From assembly GCA_964649085.1 (NCBI GenBank), contig CAZYPN010000009.1, positions 1-64,000 on the forward strand: a stretch of DNA of 64,000 bases, written 5' to 3'. The notes under the pieces were generated by a model that ran no database searches, was not told the DNA's origin, and worked only from the letters and a program-made list of their open reading frames with translations. The position numbers were made by a program, and so were the translations under genes. The DNA comes from JADMJV01 sp964649085 (GTDB taxonomy: Bacteria; Vulcanimicrobiota; Xenobia; Xenobiales; JADMJV01). Positions within the stretch are counted from its first letter, which is position 1, and each line of letters begins with the position of its first letter. Positions 17,856-25,772 of the stretch are shown here, one piece after another.

Positions 17856-18980
17856 ATGCGATCTCGGGCCATCGACATCCTGAGGCTGGTAGCGGTACTG
17901 TTGGTGGTGGCTCGCCACCTCGAAATTCCATCCACCAGGACGACGGACGGCTTTGAAAACGCTTTGGTCACGGGCTTACACTGGCTCCACCGAGGCGGCT
18001 GGGTCGGCGTCGACCTGTTTTTTGTGCTCAGTGGCTTCCTTGTGTCCGGACTGCTCTTTCAAGAATATGCTCTGTATGGCCGCATCTTGCCCGGCAGATT
18101 TCTGCTGCGAAGGGGCTTGAAAATCTATCCGCCGTTCTGGGCCTTGATGGTGTTCACTCTCGGCGTCGCGGCCCAGTTCAACGCCGAATTCTGGGGTCGC
18201 TTTTTCGCCGAATTCTGCTTCCTCCAAAACTATCTGCCGGGGATTTGGAACCACACCTGGTCGCTCGCTATCGAAGAGCACTTCTACCTGATGTTGCTCC
18301 TGCTGCTGTTGGTCCTCTCTCGAAGAAAACAGGCGGACCCGTGGAAAGGTCTGCCTGTCTTCTGCCTCGGTCTGGCCATCTGCTGCCTGTTGGGTCGCTT
18401 GTGGATCGGCTCCACCCGAGCGTTCGACTTCCCAACCCACATGTTTGCCACCCACTTGCGAATCGACTCTCTGTTTTTCGGAGTAACCCTGGCCCACTAC
18501 CAACTGCGCTATCCAGAAGCTGCCACGGCCTTTTCAAGGCGCTGGCGTCGAGTGCTTCTGGCCCTAGGATTGCTCCTTTTGGCCCCCCCGTTCTACTGGG
18601 CAATTGAGACCACCCCGTTGATGGCTTCTTTCGGTTACACTGGACTCTATCTGGGCTCAGGGCTGCTGCTGGTGGCTGCGTTATCCATGGAGCCACCCGA
18701 CAAAACCCCCTGGCGCGGCCTTGCCTTTTTGGGAAAACACAGCTACTCGATTTATCTGTGGCATACGCCCATTCTTTGGTTCCTTGTCCCTCTGCTGCAA
18801 TACCATACCGGCCCCTGGACCAGGGGATCGGCCACCGTATGCCTGGAAATTGCGTTGGTGTTGAGCATAGGGGTTGCGATGTCCCTGCTGATCGAAGCCC
18901 CTACGATTCGTCTCCGAGATCGCTGGTTTCCCACCCGCTCCCAGCGTCTGCCCGCCGATCAGTCAAAGGCCTCCAGGTAG
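17856..18980 (+). CDS. Acyltransferase 3 family membrane protein (OafA/YrhL-like)
   Basis: The 374-residue protein has about ten hydrophobic helices and the family landmarks: a membrane histidine in VVARHLE, GGWVGVDLFFVLSGFLVSGLL, and HTWSLAIEEHFYL. These inner-membrane enzymes transfer acetyl or other acyl groups to sugars of surface polysaccharides or lipids. It begins 14 bases after lpdA and may be cotranscribed with the PDH genes, though a functional link is not evident. Its last 22 bases overlap the 3' end of the convergent citrate synthase gene. Confidence 0.87.
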   Translation: MRSRAIDILRLVAVLLVVARHLEIPSTRTTDGFENALVTGLHWLHRGGWVGVDLFFVLSGFLVSGLLFQEYALYGRILPGRFLLRRGLKIYPPFWALMVFTLGVAAQFNAEFWGRFFAEFCFLQNYLPGIWNHTWSLAIEEHFYLMLLLLLLVLSRRKQADPWKGLPVFCLGLAICCLLGRLWIGSTRAFDFPTHMFATHLRIDSLFFGVTLAHYQLRYPEAATAFSRRWRRVLLALGLLLLAPPFYWAIETTPLMASFGYTGLYLGSGLLLVAALSMEPPDKTPWRGLAFLGKHSYSIYLWHTPILWFLVPLLQYHTGPWTRGSATVCLEIALVLSIGVAMSLLIEAPTIRLRDRWFPTRSQRLPADQSKASR

Positions 18981-19954
18981 CGAGCCTCGGGTCGAATCAG
19001 TTTGCCCGAGCGTCGCTGTTCCTCGATATGGGCCAGCCAACCCAGCGCCCGCCCGGCGGCGAAAACGGCCGTGAACTCCTGGCGTTCAAAGCCGATGGCG
19101 TCGAGCAACAGGGCCGTATAGTATTCAACGTTGGTGGGCAACGGGCGGCCCGGCTTGAAGGCGCTCAGTTCCGCGCTGGCCAAAGCCTCCATGCGGGTGG
19201 CAAACTCCAGCCGCTCCGCCAGTTTTCCGGTGGCCTGACAGGCCTTCCGCAACACCTCCACGCGAGGGTCACGTTGGCGATAGATACGGTGGCCAAAGCC
19301 CATCAAACGCTCGCCCCGGGCCAGCTTCTGACGAATCCAATGGGCCGGTTCTGAGCATCGCTCCAGCTCGTCGAGCATATCCAGCACCGGTCCGGGAGCC
19401 CCACCATGGAGGGGTCCTTGAAGCGCTCCCAAAGCGGCCGAAACGGCAGCCCTGGCCCCCGCACCCGTAGAGGCCACCACCCGGGCCGTAAACGTGCTGG
19501 CGTTGAACCCGTGTTCGGCCACACAGGCCCAGTAGGCCTGCAAGGCTGCCACCTGCCAGTGTTCGGGTGGGTGCCCCAGTGCCATGCGAAGAATGTCTTC
19601 AGCATGGTCGGCCTCGGGGTCGGCTTCGGCCTGGGGCTGCCGCCTGAGGGCCAGAGCCAGGCCCAAGGTGGCCACCAAACGGGCCGGAGTGTGGGCATCG
19701 ACGGCGTCGACGGCCAGGCGCAGCCACTCCACCGGCTGCAACGGTCTGGCCCAGGGAAGTAAGGCACGAATTTGAGGGGCCAGTTGCTGGCGGGCGGTGC
19801 CCAGCTCGATCAGCCGCTCGCCGAGCAACAACTGCGCCAGTTCGCCTGAAGACAACCTGACCAGATCCTCCAGCGAGCGCCCCCGAACTCTAAGTTCCCC
19901 GCGTTCTCCATCCACCAGGCTGATGTGAGTAACGTATGTTTCTGCTGTAGTCAT
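18959..19954 (-). CDS. Citrate synthase family protein (no DNA-binding domain)
   Basis: The 331-residue protein has the compact bacterial citrate synthase fold. The two catalytic histidines are visible in GPLHGGAP and MGFGHRIYRQRDPR. At the third catalytic position the motif reads NVEYYTA, with glutamate where classic enzymes have aspartate (NVDFYS). Start ATG 19954 is preceded by GGAGGTAGA; an upstream start would run into the divergent gene. It should condense oxaloacetate with acetyl-CoA, or propionyl-CoA if it is a methylcitrate synthase. A second homologue begins only 22 bases away on the other strand, suggesting joint regulation. Confidence 0.87.
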   Translation of the reverse strand: MTTAETYVTHISLVDGERGELRVRGRSLEDLVRLSSGELAQLLLGERLIELGTARQQLAPQIRALLPWARPLQPVEWLRLAVDAVDAHTPARLVATLGLALALRRQPQAEADPEADHAEDILRMALGHPPEHWQVAALQAYWACVAEHGFNASTFTARVVASTGAGARAAVSAALGALQGPLHGGAPGPVLDMLDELERCSEPAHWIRQKLARGERLMGFGHRIYRQRDPRVEVLRKACQATGKLAERLEFATRMEALASAELSAFKPGRPLPTNVEYYTALLLDAIGFERQEFTAVFAAGRALGWLAHIEEQRRSGKLIRPEARYLEAFD

Positions 19955-19976
19955 TCTACCTCCGGCCCTTAGCTTG

Positions 19977-21065
19977 ATGAACAGGAGGAGTTCCGTCAAT
20001 CTTGATCAACAAATCAATATGGAATTGCTCACCGCCGACGAAGCCGCTCGAATCCTGGGTGTTCAAAAAGCCACTCTCTACGCTTATGTCAGCCGCGGCT
20101 TACTCTCGTCGCTCGAGGGGCCCGATCGAGAAAGCCGTTATCGCTGGGACGATATCGAGCGCCTCCGCCAGCGCAAGGTGGGCCCTCGCCAGGCGGCCAG
20201 CGAGGCTCTCTACGGTGGGCTTCCCAGCCTGTCCAGTCGAATTTCCCAAATCGAAGGGGGTCGATTGTTGTATCGCCAGCAACCGATCGAGGAACTGCTG
20301 GCCGCTCCCAACCTTCCTCGGCTGGCTTCTCTACTGTGGACCGGGCAGCCCGACTATCCTGTTGGCAGGCTCGACGGCGAACAGCCGTCCGCCTGGACAG
20401 GCCCCTTTTTGCCCGTAGCCTGGCAGTGGCTGGCCGAACAATGGCAGTCGGACCCTCGCGGCTGGGACCCCAGTGTCGAGGGCTTTCAAGCCACCGGATG
20501 GCGCATCTTTCGCTGCTTCTATGGCCGCCTCGAGCCCCATCCTCGCCTGCACGAGGCGCTGGTGGCCACGGCCGACCACGAACTGAACCCCAGTGCCCTT
20601 ACCGCTCGTATCGCCGCCAGCACGGGAAGCAACCCCTATGCCGTGGTAAGTGCCGCCCTGGCCACCTTCAGTGGTAGCCGCCACGGCGGGGCCTGCAAAG
20701 CCGTACAGCCACTGGTGCAGCAAGTACGCCACAGCCAAAGCTCGCCGCGGCAGGTGCTGCTAGAACACTTGCAAAGGGGGGGCTCAACCCTGGGCTTTGG
20801 TCACCCGCTCTATCCGCAGGGCGACCCCAGGGCACGCTGGTTGCTCTCGCAGACGCCCGAAGGAGCCGCCTGGGAGCAGGCCGGTCTGGAACTGCTAGGG
20901 CATTATCCATCCATCGATCTGGCCCTGGCCGTAGTGGGCTTCGTCGACCCTCTGGCCGTCTTTGCCACCGGCCGCGTGCTGGGCTGGATCGCCCACGCCC
21001 TGGAGCAATTGGAAGATGGTCGCATCATCCGTCCCCGGGCTCAGGCCCGAAACACGTCCAGCTGA
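19977..21065 (+). CDS. HTH-citrate synthase fusion protein
   Basis: The 362-residue product starts with an excisionase/MerR-like helix-turn-helix (ELLTADEAARILGV and ATLYAYVSRGLLSS, then SRYRWDDIERLRQRK), residues about 15-65, followed by a citrate synthase domain. Its catalytic positions appear as GSRHGGAC, LGFGHPLYPQGDPR and PSIDLAL, so both histidines and the aspartate are kept. The domain is shorter than stand-alone enzymes. The ATG at 19977 has no good ribosome site; an alternative ATG at 20019, right before the HTH, is equally plausible. It may be an enzyme, a metabolite-sensing regulator of the divergent citrate synthase gene, or a subunit of a mixed complex. Confidence 0.83.
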   Translation: MNRRSSVNLDQQINMELLTADEAARILGVQKATLYAYVSRGLLSSLEGPDRESRYRWDDIERLRQRKVGPRQAASEALYGGLPSLSSRISQIEGGRLLYRQQPIEELLAAPNLPRLASLLWTGQPDYPVGRLDGEQPSAWTGPFLPVAWQWLAEQWQSDPRGWDPSVEGFQATGWRIFRCFYGRLEPHPRLHEALVATADHELNPSALTARIAASTGSNPYAVVSAALATFSGSRHGGACKAVQPLVQQVRHSQSSPRQVLLEHLQRGGSTLGFGHPLYPQGDPRARWLLSQTPEGAAWEQAGLELLGHYPSIDLALAVVGFVDPLAVFATGRVLGWIAHALEQLEDGRIIRPRAQARNTSS

Positions 21066-21547
21066 AGCTCTACACCCCCTTCGCCAAACTGGCAACTCTC
21101 TATACTGAGCTTCATCCCTTGCAGGGGCGGCCGCCCCATCAACCAGGCATTGATAGCCTGCAAGTCGAGTACCACTCGACCTGCCTTTTGGCCCGAATCG
21201 GGCTCAACTCGAACCGTTTCCAGCGGCAGTCCGTGGGCCAGGAGTTCCTTACGGATGCGTTTCTCGATCTCGCCCCGCAGGGGGCCCCACAACCCACCGG
21301 CCAGCATGCGCGCCAGTCCGCCGGTGCGGTCACCGCGGATGTGCTCAAAGGGGATGTTAAAGATCAGCCAACCAGGGGCCGACTGCGGCACCGCCAAGAA
21401 GGTGATACCCAGACCTAGCGGCAGCTTCTGGTGCACTTTGAAGCAGCCATATTCAAAGCCGATCTGCCCAGACCCAAAGTGCTGCAGCAAAAGCCTCAGG
21501 TCATCGCCGCTCAGCCCCAGGGCGCTACGCCCCAGGTAGCTGTTCAT
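21041..21547 (-). CDS. Hypothetical 168-residue protein coupled to a zinc-ribbon protein
   Basis: Soluble-looking protein, no signal peptide or membrane segment. It has a beta-rich N-half and a charged helix (GEIEKRIRKELLAHGLP) in the middle. Its C-terminal 45 residues (VVLDLQAINAWLMGRPPLQG, then MKLSIESCQFGEGGVELQL) show the same spacing of hydrophobic, proline and glycine positions as the C-terminus of the preceding gene, so the two may be distant paralogues. The ATG overlaps that gene's stop by four bases. The pattern vaguely recalls lipid-binding DUF2993/LmeA proteins; not assigned. Confidence 0.62.
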   Translation of the reverse strand: MNSYLGRSALGLSGDDLRLLLQHFGSGQIGFEYGCFKVHQKLPLGLGITFLAVPQSAPGWLIFNIPFEHIRGDRTGGLARMLAGGLWGPLRGEIEKRIRKELLAHGLPLETVRVEPDSGQKAGRVVLDLQAINAWLMGRPPLQGMKLSIESCQFGEGGVELQLDVFRA

Positions 21548-21909
21548 GCCTGAAGCTGAAGCGAGATGCTGAGCCCCTGACCGCCGAGTTGCACCTGGGT
21601 CACCTGAACACTGAGAGGCGGGGCATTGGGTGTTCGCAAGTGGAAGCGCAGGGCCTGAGCCAGGTTCACCGGGTCGACGACGACCTGGTTCGGCCCCATC
21701 TGCACCTGCAGTTGGCCCTGCTCGAGCTGGAGGTGGGGACCACCCGGCTTGTTGACGAACATCGAAAAGAGCGAATTGAGCAGACGCGCATCCAGTTCGA
21801 TTCGACTGGTTCCGCCCGGATTGGAATGGGTTGACATCGAGGCTCCGCACCCCCCACAAAAAGTCTTACCTTCACGAACATCCGCCTGGCAATTCGGACA
21901 GACTGGCAT
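21544..21909 (-). CDS. Zinc-ribbon protein with hypothetical C-terminal domain
   Basis: The 121-residue protein begins with a rubredoxin-like zinc ribbon (CPNC, then CGGCGA; four cysteines at residues about 4-25). After a short linker comes a domain rich in beta strands and Gln/Leu/Val (RIELDARLLNSLFSMF, QVVVDPVNLAQALRF, VQVTQVQLGGQGLSISLQL). The second half resembles the end of the next gene, with which it overlaps by four bases. No function is recognised. The start is the ATG immediately before the ribbon; the upstream extension is msrB sequence in another frame. Confidence 0.66.
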   Translation of the reverse strand: MPVCPNCQADVREGKTFCGGCGASMSTHSNPGGTSRIELDARLLNSLFSMFVNKPGGPHLQLEQGQLQVQMGPNQVVVDPVNLAQALRFHLRTPNAPPLSVQVTQVQLGGQGLSISLQLQA

Positions 21910-21940
21910 GTCCCCGGTTTCTGGAGCCTCAGGGCAATCC

Positions 21941-22378
21941 CTACCGGAAGTGCCCCAGCAGGTGACCCAACCCTTCCTTCTCCAGGTCTTCCACGGCCAC
22001 AAAGCGCAGGGCCGCGGAATTGATGCAATAGCGCATGCCGGTGGGGGGCGGACCGTCGGGAAACAGATGCCCCAGATGCGCATCCCCCTGTCGCGAGCGA
22101 ACCTCGGTGCGAATCATGCCGTGACTGCGGTCGACGATCTCCACGATTTCTTCCGGATCCGCGGCCTGATAGAAGCTGGGCCAGCCGGTGCCCGAGTCGA
22201 ACTTGTGCAGGCTGAGAAAGAGCGGCTTGCCCGAGATGATGTCCACGTACACACCGGGCTGCTTGTGGTTCCAGTAGGCATTGCGAAAGGGAGGTTCGGT
22301 GCCGCACAGGCAGGCCACCCGGTATTGTTCTTCGCTCAATCTGTCCTTCAGTTCGGGGCGTTCGCGCGACGGGTTCAT
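21941..22378 (-). CDS. msrB: Peptide-methionine (R)-S-oxide reductase
   Basis: The 145-residue protein reduces the R epimer of methionine sulfoxide in oxidised proteins. SelR/MsrB landmarks are GTEPPFRNAYWNHKQPGVYV, KFDSGTGWPSFY, RSRQGDAHLGHLFPDGP and the catalytic cysteine in MRYCINSAALRF. The paired CxxC zinc motifs of many MsrB proteins are absent. The ATG at 22378 is chosen because upstream sequence has no family similarity. It is followed after 31 bases by the two small hypothetical genes. Confidence 0.93.
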   Translation of the reverse strand: MNPSRERPELKDRLSEEQYRVACLCGTEPPFRNAYWNHKQPGVYVDIISGKPLFLSLHKFDSGTGWPSFYQAADPEEIVEIVDRSHGMIRTEVRSRQGDAHLGHLFPDGPPPTGMRYCINSAALRFVAVEDLEKEGLGHLLGHFR

Positions 22379-22397
22379 GAGGTTCTCTCTCTTTCGT

Positions 22398-23279
22398 TCA
22401 CCGGGTTGGAAGTCGCAGATCCCAGGCGGGCAGCCAGATCTGGTCGACGAACCGCATTCCAAAGTCTCTCACAAGCCGCTGTTCCAAGTCCTTCATATGG
22501 GCGGCACCGTAGAAGATGGCCAGGCGCTTTTTGCCCGCCTTCAGCTGCTGGCGCAGGACCCCCAACGCTTTCTGGTTGCGCACGCTCAGTAAGGTGCCGC
22601 CTCCTGGACCTTCGAGCAATTCGGAGATCTGGTCGGGATTGCTAAACAAGAGTGCCATGCCCCGGCGCAAATGCATACGGTCTTTGGGGCCGGGATTACC
22701 GGACAAAGCCGCGAACAGGTTGACCTGAGCCAGCTCTTTCTCGGCTTCAGGACTGTCCACGTCGCCTTTCTGCAGACTGTTCAACAAAATCTGCATAAAG
22801 GACTCTCCGCGTTTGTCCATGGAACGCTGGAACTCTTCCGGCGAGATATCGGCATGAACAAAGTTGCTGGGCGAGTAATCCAGATGATCCAGTTGAAAGT
22901 CCAGCCCCAGAAGATTCGAAAGGCCGCTCTGAACCAGGCTCAGGGGATTGTCACCGCGCTCCTCGCCAGGCAACGGCACGGGGCGGCCCTGGCTACCATC
23001 GGCCACCAGTTCGTAGAGCACCGCATCATAGCTGCGCAACTGCTGATTCAGGCGCTTGTAATACGAAGCTGGACCCACGTGGACCACCGACACCAGGTCC
23101 ACCCGATAGCCTGAAGTCGGGTGCCGAAAGCGCGTCACGGCGCTTTGGAAAGTCTCGAGTTGGGAAGTGCGGTCGCGCAGGCAACGCAACACCTTGTGGG
23201 TGGAAATTGCGGGTGCCTCGGCCCCGACCCAGGTGAGGGTCAGCAGGACCAGGCAAAGGAGGCGAAGTGCAAGGGCCAT
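22398..23279 (-). CDS. TraB/GumN-family exported protein
   Basis: The 293-residue product begins with a signal peptide (MALALRLLCLVLLTLTWVGA). The mature part has the TraB/PrgY/GumN pattern: an N-terminal strand with histidine (VDLVSVVHVGPASYYKRLN), a glutamate in YDAVLYELVADG, a central helical insert and a C-terminal KKRLAIFYGAAHMKDLEQRLV with the second histidine. Family members are proposed metal-dependent proteases or erythromycin-esterase-like hydrolases. Export suggests a periplasmic role. Its start codon is six bases from that of the divergent gluQ gene. It precedes msrB by 19 bases in the same orientation. Confidence 0.78.
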   Translation of the reverse strand: MALALRLLCLVLLTLTWVGAEAPAISTHKVLRCLRDRTSQLETFQSAVTRFRHPTSGYRVDLVSVVHVGPASYYKRLNQQLRSYDAVLYELVADGSQGRPVPLPGEERGDNPLSLVQSGLSNLLGLDFQLDHLDYSPSNFVHADISPEEFQRSMDKRGESFMQILLNSLQKGDVDSPEAEKELAQVNLFAALSGNPGPKDRMHLRRGMALLFSNPDQISELLEGPGGGTLLSVRNQKALGVLRQQLKAGKKRLAIFYGAAHMKDLEQRLVRDFGMRFVDQIWLPAWDLRLPTR

Positions 23280-23285
23280 GCAGGC

Positions 23286-24116
23286 ATGCTTCGACGGGAC
23301 GTAAAGAACCCTCTCGTGTCCTATCGAGGTCGACTGGCTCCAACTCCTTCGGGCTACCTGCACCTGGGACATGCCCAAACGTTCTTTGTGGCTCACCTGC
23401 GTGCGAAAGCGGCTGGCGGCACCCTGATTCTGCGCCACGAGGACCTCGACCGGGCCCGCTGCAAGGCCGAGTTTGTCGAGGCCAGCGAAGAAGACCTCGG
23501 GTGGCTGGGGATTGAATGGCAAGAGGGTCCCTATTTCCAGTCGCGGCGTATGCCTCTTTATGCTGCTGCTCTGGAGAAACTGAAGAAGGCCGGATGGGTA
23601 TATGCCTGCGCTTGCTCGCGCAAGGATATCCAGCAGGCCCAGCAGGCGCCCCATCAGGGCGACGACGAGCCCCTCTATCCTGGCACCTGTCGTAACCGAT
23701 CCGTGCCCGAGGCGGCCATTCGCAGCTGGCGTTTTCGGGTGCCGGAGGGCTATCGGGTAGAATTCGCCGACAGAGCCCAGGGGGTGCAGTCCTACCTGGG
23801 GGGAAGGGACTTTTCCGATTTCGTCGTCTGGCGCCCCGACCTGGGGCCGAGCTACCAGCTGGCCTGTGCCGTGGACGATGGCGATATGGCCATCACCGAG
23901 GTGGTGCGTGGGTTGGATCTGCTGCCCAGCACGGCCCGCCAGATTCTCTTGTTGGAAGCTCTAGACTACCCGCTGCCGGGCTATTATCATTGTCCACTGG
24001 TTTGTGATGAGCAAGGCAGGCGGCTTGCCAAGCGCTCCGACGCACTGGCACTGCGGACGCTGCGGGCACGGGGGGAGCAACCGGGCCAAATCTTGGCCCG
24101 GTTCGTCATTCGGTAA
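23286..24116 (+). CDS. gluQ: Glutamyl-Q tRNA(Asp) synthetase
   Basis: The 276-residue protein is a GluRS catalytic core without the anticodon-binding domain. It has the class I motif HLGH in APTPSGYLHLGHAQTFF, the KMSKS-like LAKRSDALALR, and zinc ligands in YACACSRKD and the later YPGTCRN. Such enzymes attach glutamate to the queuosine base in the tRNA(Asp) anticodon. A queuosine-precursor transporter is encoded at 40.7-41.4 kb. ATG 23286 is used; GTG 23316 is a possible alternative closer to the conserved core. Full-length glutamyl-tRNA synthetase is excluded by size. Confidence 0.92.
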   Translation: MLRRDVKNPLVSYRGRLAPTPSGYLHLGHAQTFFVAHLRAKAAGGTLILRHEDLDRARCKAEFVEASEEDLGWLGIEWQEGPYFQSRRMPLYAAALEKLKKAGWVYACACSRKDIQQAQQAPHQGDDEPLYPGTCRNRSVPEAAIRSWRFRVPEGYRVEFADRAQGVQSYLGGRDFSDFVVWRPDLGPSYQLACAVDDGDMAITEVVRGLDLLPSTARQILLLEALDYPLPGYYHCPLVCDEQGRRLAKRSDALALRTLRARGEQPGQILARFVIR

Positions 24117-24128
24117 GTTGGAGTTCAC

Positions 24129-25100
24129 ATGTGGAAGCTGTTGATCTGGCACACTTGGCTTATGCACCTGACCGCTGTTGGACCTGTCCGTGGACCCCTG
24201 TGGCTGGCCCAACAGCCCCCTCCGATTCAGGAAAACCTGGAATTGTCGGAAGCCCCCAGCGGCTTTGAAGCCATCGACCAGCTCGATGGATCGATCGGCT
24301 ATCAGGGACCCAGTGAGCGGTATCAGCAACTGGCTCGAGCTCAGGTTCAGCTACTGGGGGTACGCCACGGTCAGGCCCAGAGCAATGCCGATTCCGAGGC
24401 CCTGGGCGAGCCTTTGCTCTATGGACAGAGCGACAGTCCGTTAACCGACAAGGGTCGCGAGCAGGCCCAGAACTGTCTGCAAAAGGTGGTGGAACAGTTG
24501 GGGGGCAGCGACTGGCTGAGCCGTGCCATCGACGACCCTCGATTATTACCGGTGGTGGTGAGCAGCGACCTGAGCCGAGCCCAGGAAACCGCCGAGATTT
24601 TCCAAGAAGGCCTGGCCCGCGAAGCGGAATCGCTCAAAGGAGAAGCCGGTCGTGAGGTGGTCGAGCAGCACCTGCAACTGCACAGCGATGCCCGACTGCG
24701 AGAAACCAACTTCGGCGAGTTCGAAACCCAACCGCTTTCCCGACTGCAAAGCGCCTACCCGGGCTTTGTCAGCCACTGGCGCCCGGCCCAGGGGCCTGCC
24801 ACCGACTATCTGCACCGTTTTCCCGGGGGTGGCGAAAGCCGCGCCGATGTGATGCGCAGGATGGACGAATTCTTACAAAATTGCTGCTTGCGTTTTCCTG
24901 GGAAAACGGTCATAGTGATTTCCCACGGTGAGACCCTGTTATCAACAAGGGCTCTTCTGGGCAAAGCTCCCGTCCTGGACGGTAAAGTCATCGCAGAAAC
25001 CGGAGTGATCCCCAATGCGATGCCCTTCTGGCTGGTTCACGAGGAACAACCCCAGGCCTTACCGGCCACCCTGGGCCCCCGCCCCTACGACCTCGAATAG
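24129..25100 (+). CDS. Histidine phosphatase family protein
   Basis: The 323-residue protein has a hydrophobic, possibly exported N-terminus (MWKLLIWHTWLMHLTAVGP) and then the phosphoglycerate-mutase-like fold: catalytic VRHGQAQSN (His about 79), SSDLSRAQETAEI, RETNFGEFE and the second histidine in VIVISHGETLLS. The active site is complete, so it should hydrolyse a phosphate ester through a phosphohistidine. Substrates in this superfamily range from sugar phosphates to cobalamin precursors. The gene has a TTGGAG site and sits 12 bases after gluQ, in one transcription unit with the MerC-like gene. Confidence 0.86.
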   Translation: MWKLLIWHTWLMHLTAVGPVRGPLWLAQQPPPIQENLELSEAPSGFEAIDQLDGSIGYQGPSERYQQLARAQVQLLGVRHGQAQSNADSEALGEPLLYGQSDSPLTDKGREQAQNCLQKVVEQLGGSDWLSRAIDDPRLLPVVVSSDLSRAQETAEIFQEGLAREAESLKGEAGREVVEQHLQLHSDARLRETNFGEFETQPLSRLQSAYPGFVSHWRPAQGPATDYLHRFPGGGESRADVMRRMDEFLQNCCLRFPGKTVIVISHGETLLSTRALLGKAPVLDGKVIAETGVIPNAMPFWLVHEEQPQALPATLGPRPYDLE

Positions 25101-25117
25101 CAGAAGGATCTTTCGTA

Positions 25118-25549
25118 ATGAAAACCAATTATCAAGAAGTGAGAATGATGTGGGACCGGATCGGAGTCGGTTTATCAGGCCTGTGCCTGATTCATTGCCT
25201 GTTGCTCCCCTTTGTGGTCGCACTGCTCCCCTGGCTCGGCGAGCATTTTGAGGATGAACGAGTTCACCTGATGTTCGCGGCTCTTACCGTTCCGGTGGCG
25301 CTGATCGCCTTTGTCCCCAATTTTCTGCGCTTCCGCCGCAGCGGCATTCTGGCCCTGGGATTGGCCGGAGCGACCTGCCTGATGACCGGTGCTCTGGCTC
25401 ACGACCTGGTGGGTGAAACCGGAGAGCATCTCCTCACCATTCTGGGCGGCGTGCTTTTAATCACGGGCCATCTGCTGAACTACCGATTGGGCAGTCTTTG
25501 CTGCAGTGGGGAACTTTGTAGCAACGCGGGACATTCGTCGCATCTGTGA
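25118..25549 (+). CDS. MerC-domain membrane protein
   Basis: This 143-residue protein has four hydrophobic helices. The cysteine-containing first helix (GLCLIHCLLLPFVVALLPWL) is typical of the MerC family, whose founding member takes up Hg(II). The C-terminus has further cysteines and histidines (SLCCSGELC, SSHL) that could bind metal. No merA, merR or merP is nearby, so mercury resistance should not be assumed; many MerC-domain proteins lie outside mer operons. AGAAGGATC precedes the ATG. Confidence 0.78.
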   Translation: MKTNYQEVRMMWDRIGVGLSGLCLIHCLLLPFVVALLPWLGEHFEDERVHLMFAALTVPVALIAFVPNFLRFRRSGILALGLAGATCLMTGALAHDLVGETGEHLLTILGGVLLITGHLLNYRLGSLCCSGELCSNAGHSSHL

Positions 25550-25752
25550 GTGATTTTCAATCCCTGCTGGTCCAGGTAGCCGAAGGCCGGAGCCCCCGAA
25601 GCCACCGGCTCAAGCTTTTTCCCTTCGAAGACGGCAAGCCCGCCCGCGCACCAGCACCCCCGCCCGAGCGCCTGCCTGTGGGAAGCTCGGCTCGGTTCCA
25701 GCCCGGGCGGTCACTGCCCTTTGCCCGGCGTCGGCGTGTTTTATCCCCCTGA
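25546..25752 (+). CDS. Possible small basic proline-rich protein
   Basis: A GTG overlaps the stop of the MerC-like gene (GTGA) and opens a 68-codon frame rich in Pro, Arg and Ser with no predicted fold. Coupling by overlap is common in this window, which supports translation, but the composition could equally be chance in GC-rich DNA. A weak CCCCC/GGGGG hairpin without a T tract lies near its end, before the TPR lipoprotein gene. Confidence 0.33.
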   Translation: MSDFQSLLVQVAEGRSPRSHRLKLFPFEDGKPARAPAPPPERLPVGSSARFQPGRSLPFARRRRVLSP

Positions 25753-25772
25753 ATCGGGGGTAACGCCGGCCT

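Noticed and set aside
25744..25761. CCCCC/GGGGG hairpin before the TPR lipoprotein gene
   Set aside because: Only a 5-bp stem and no T tract; not a credible terminator.
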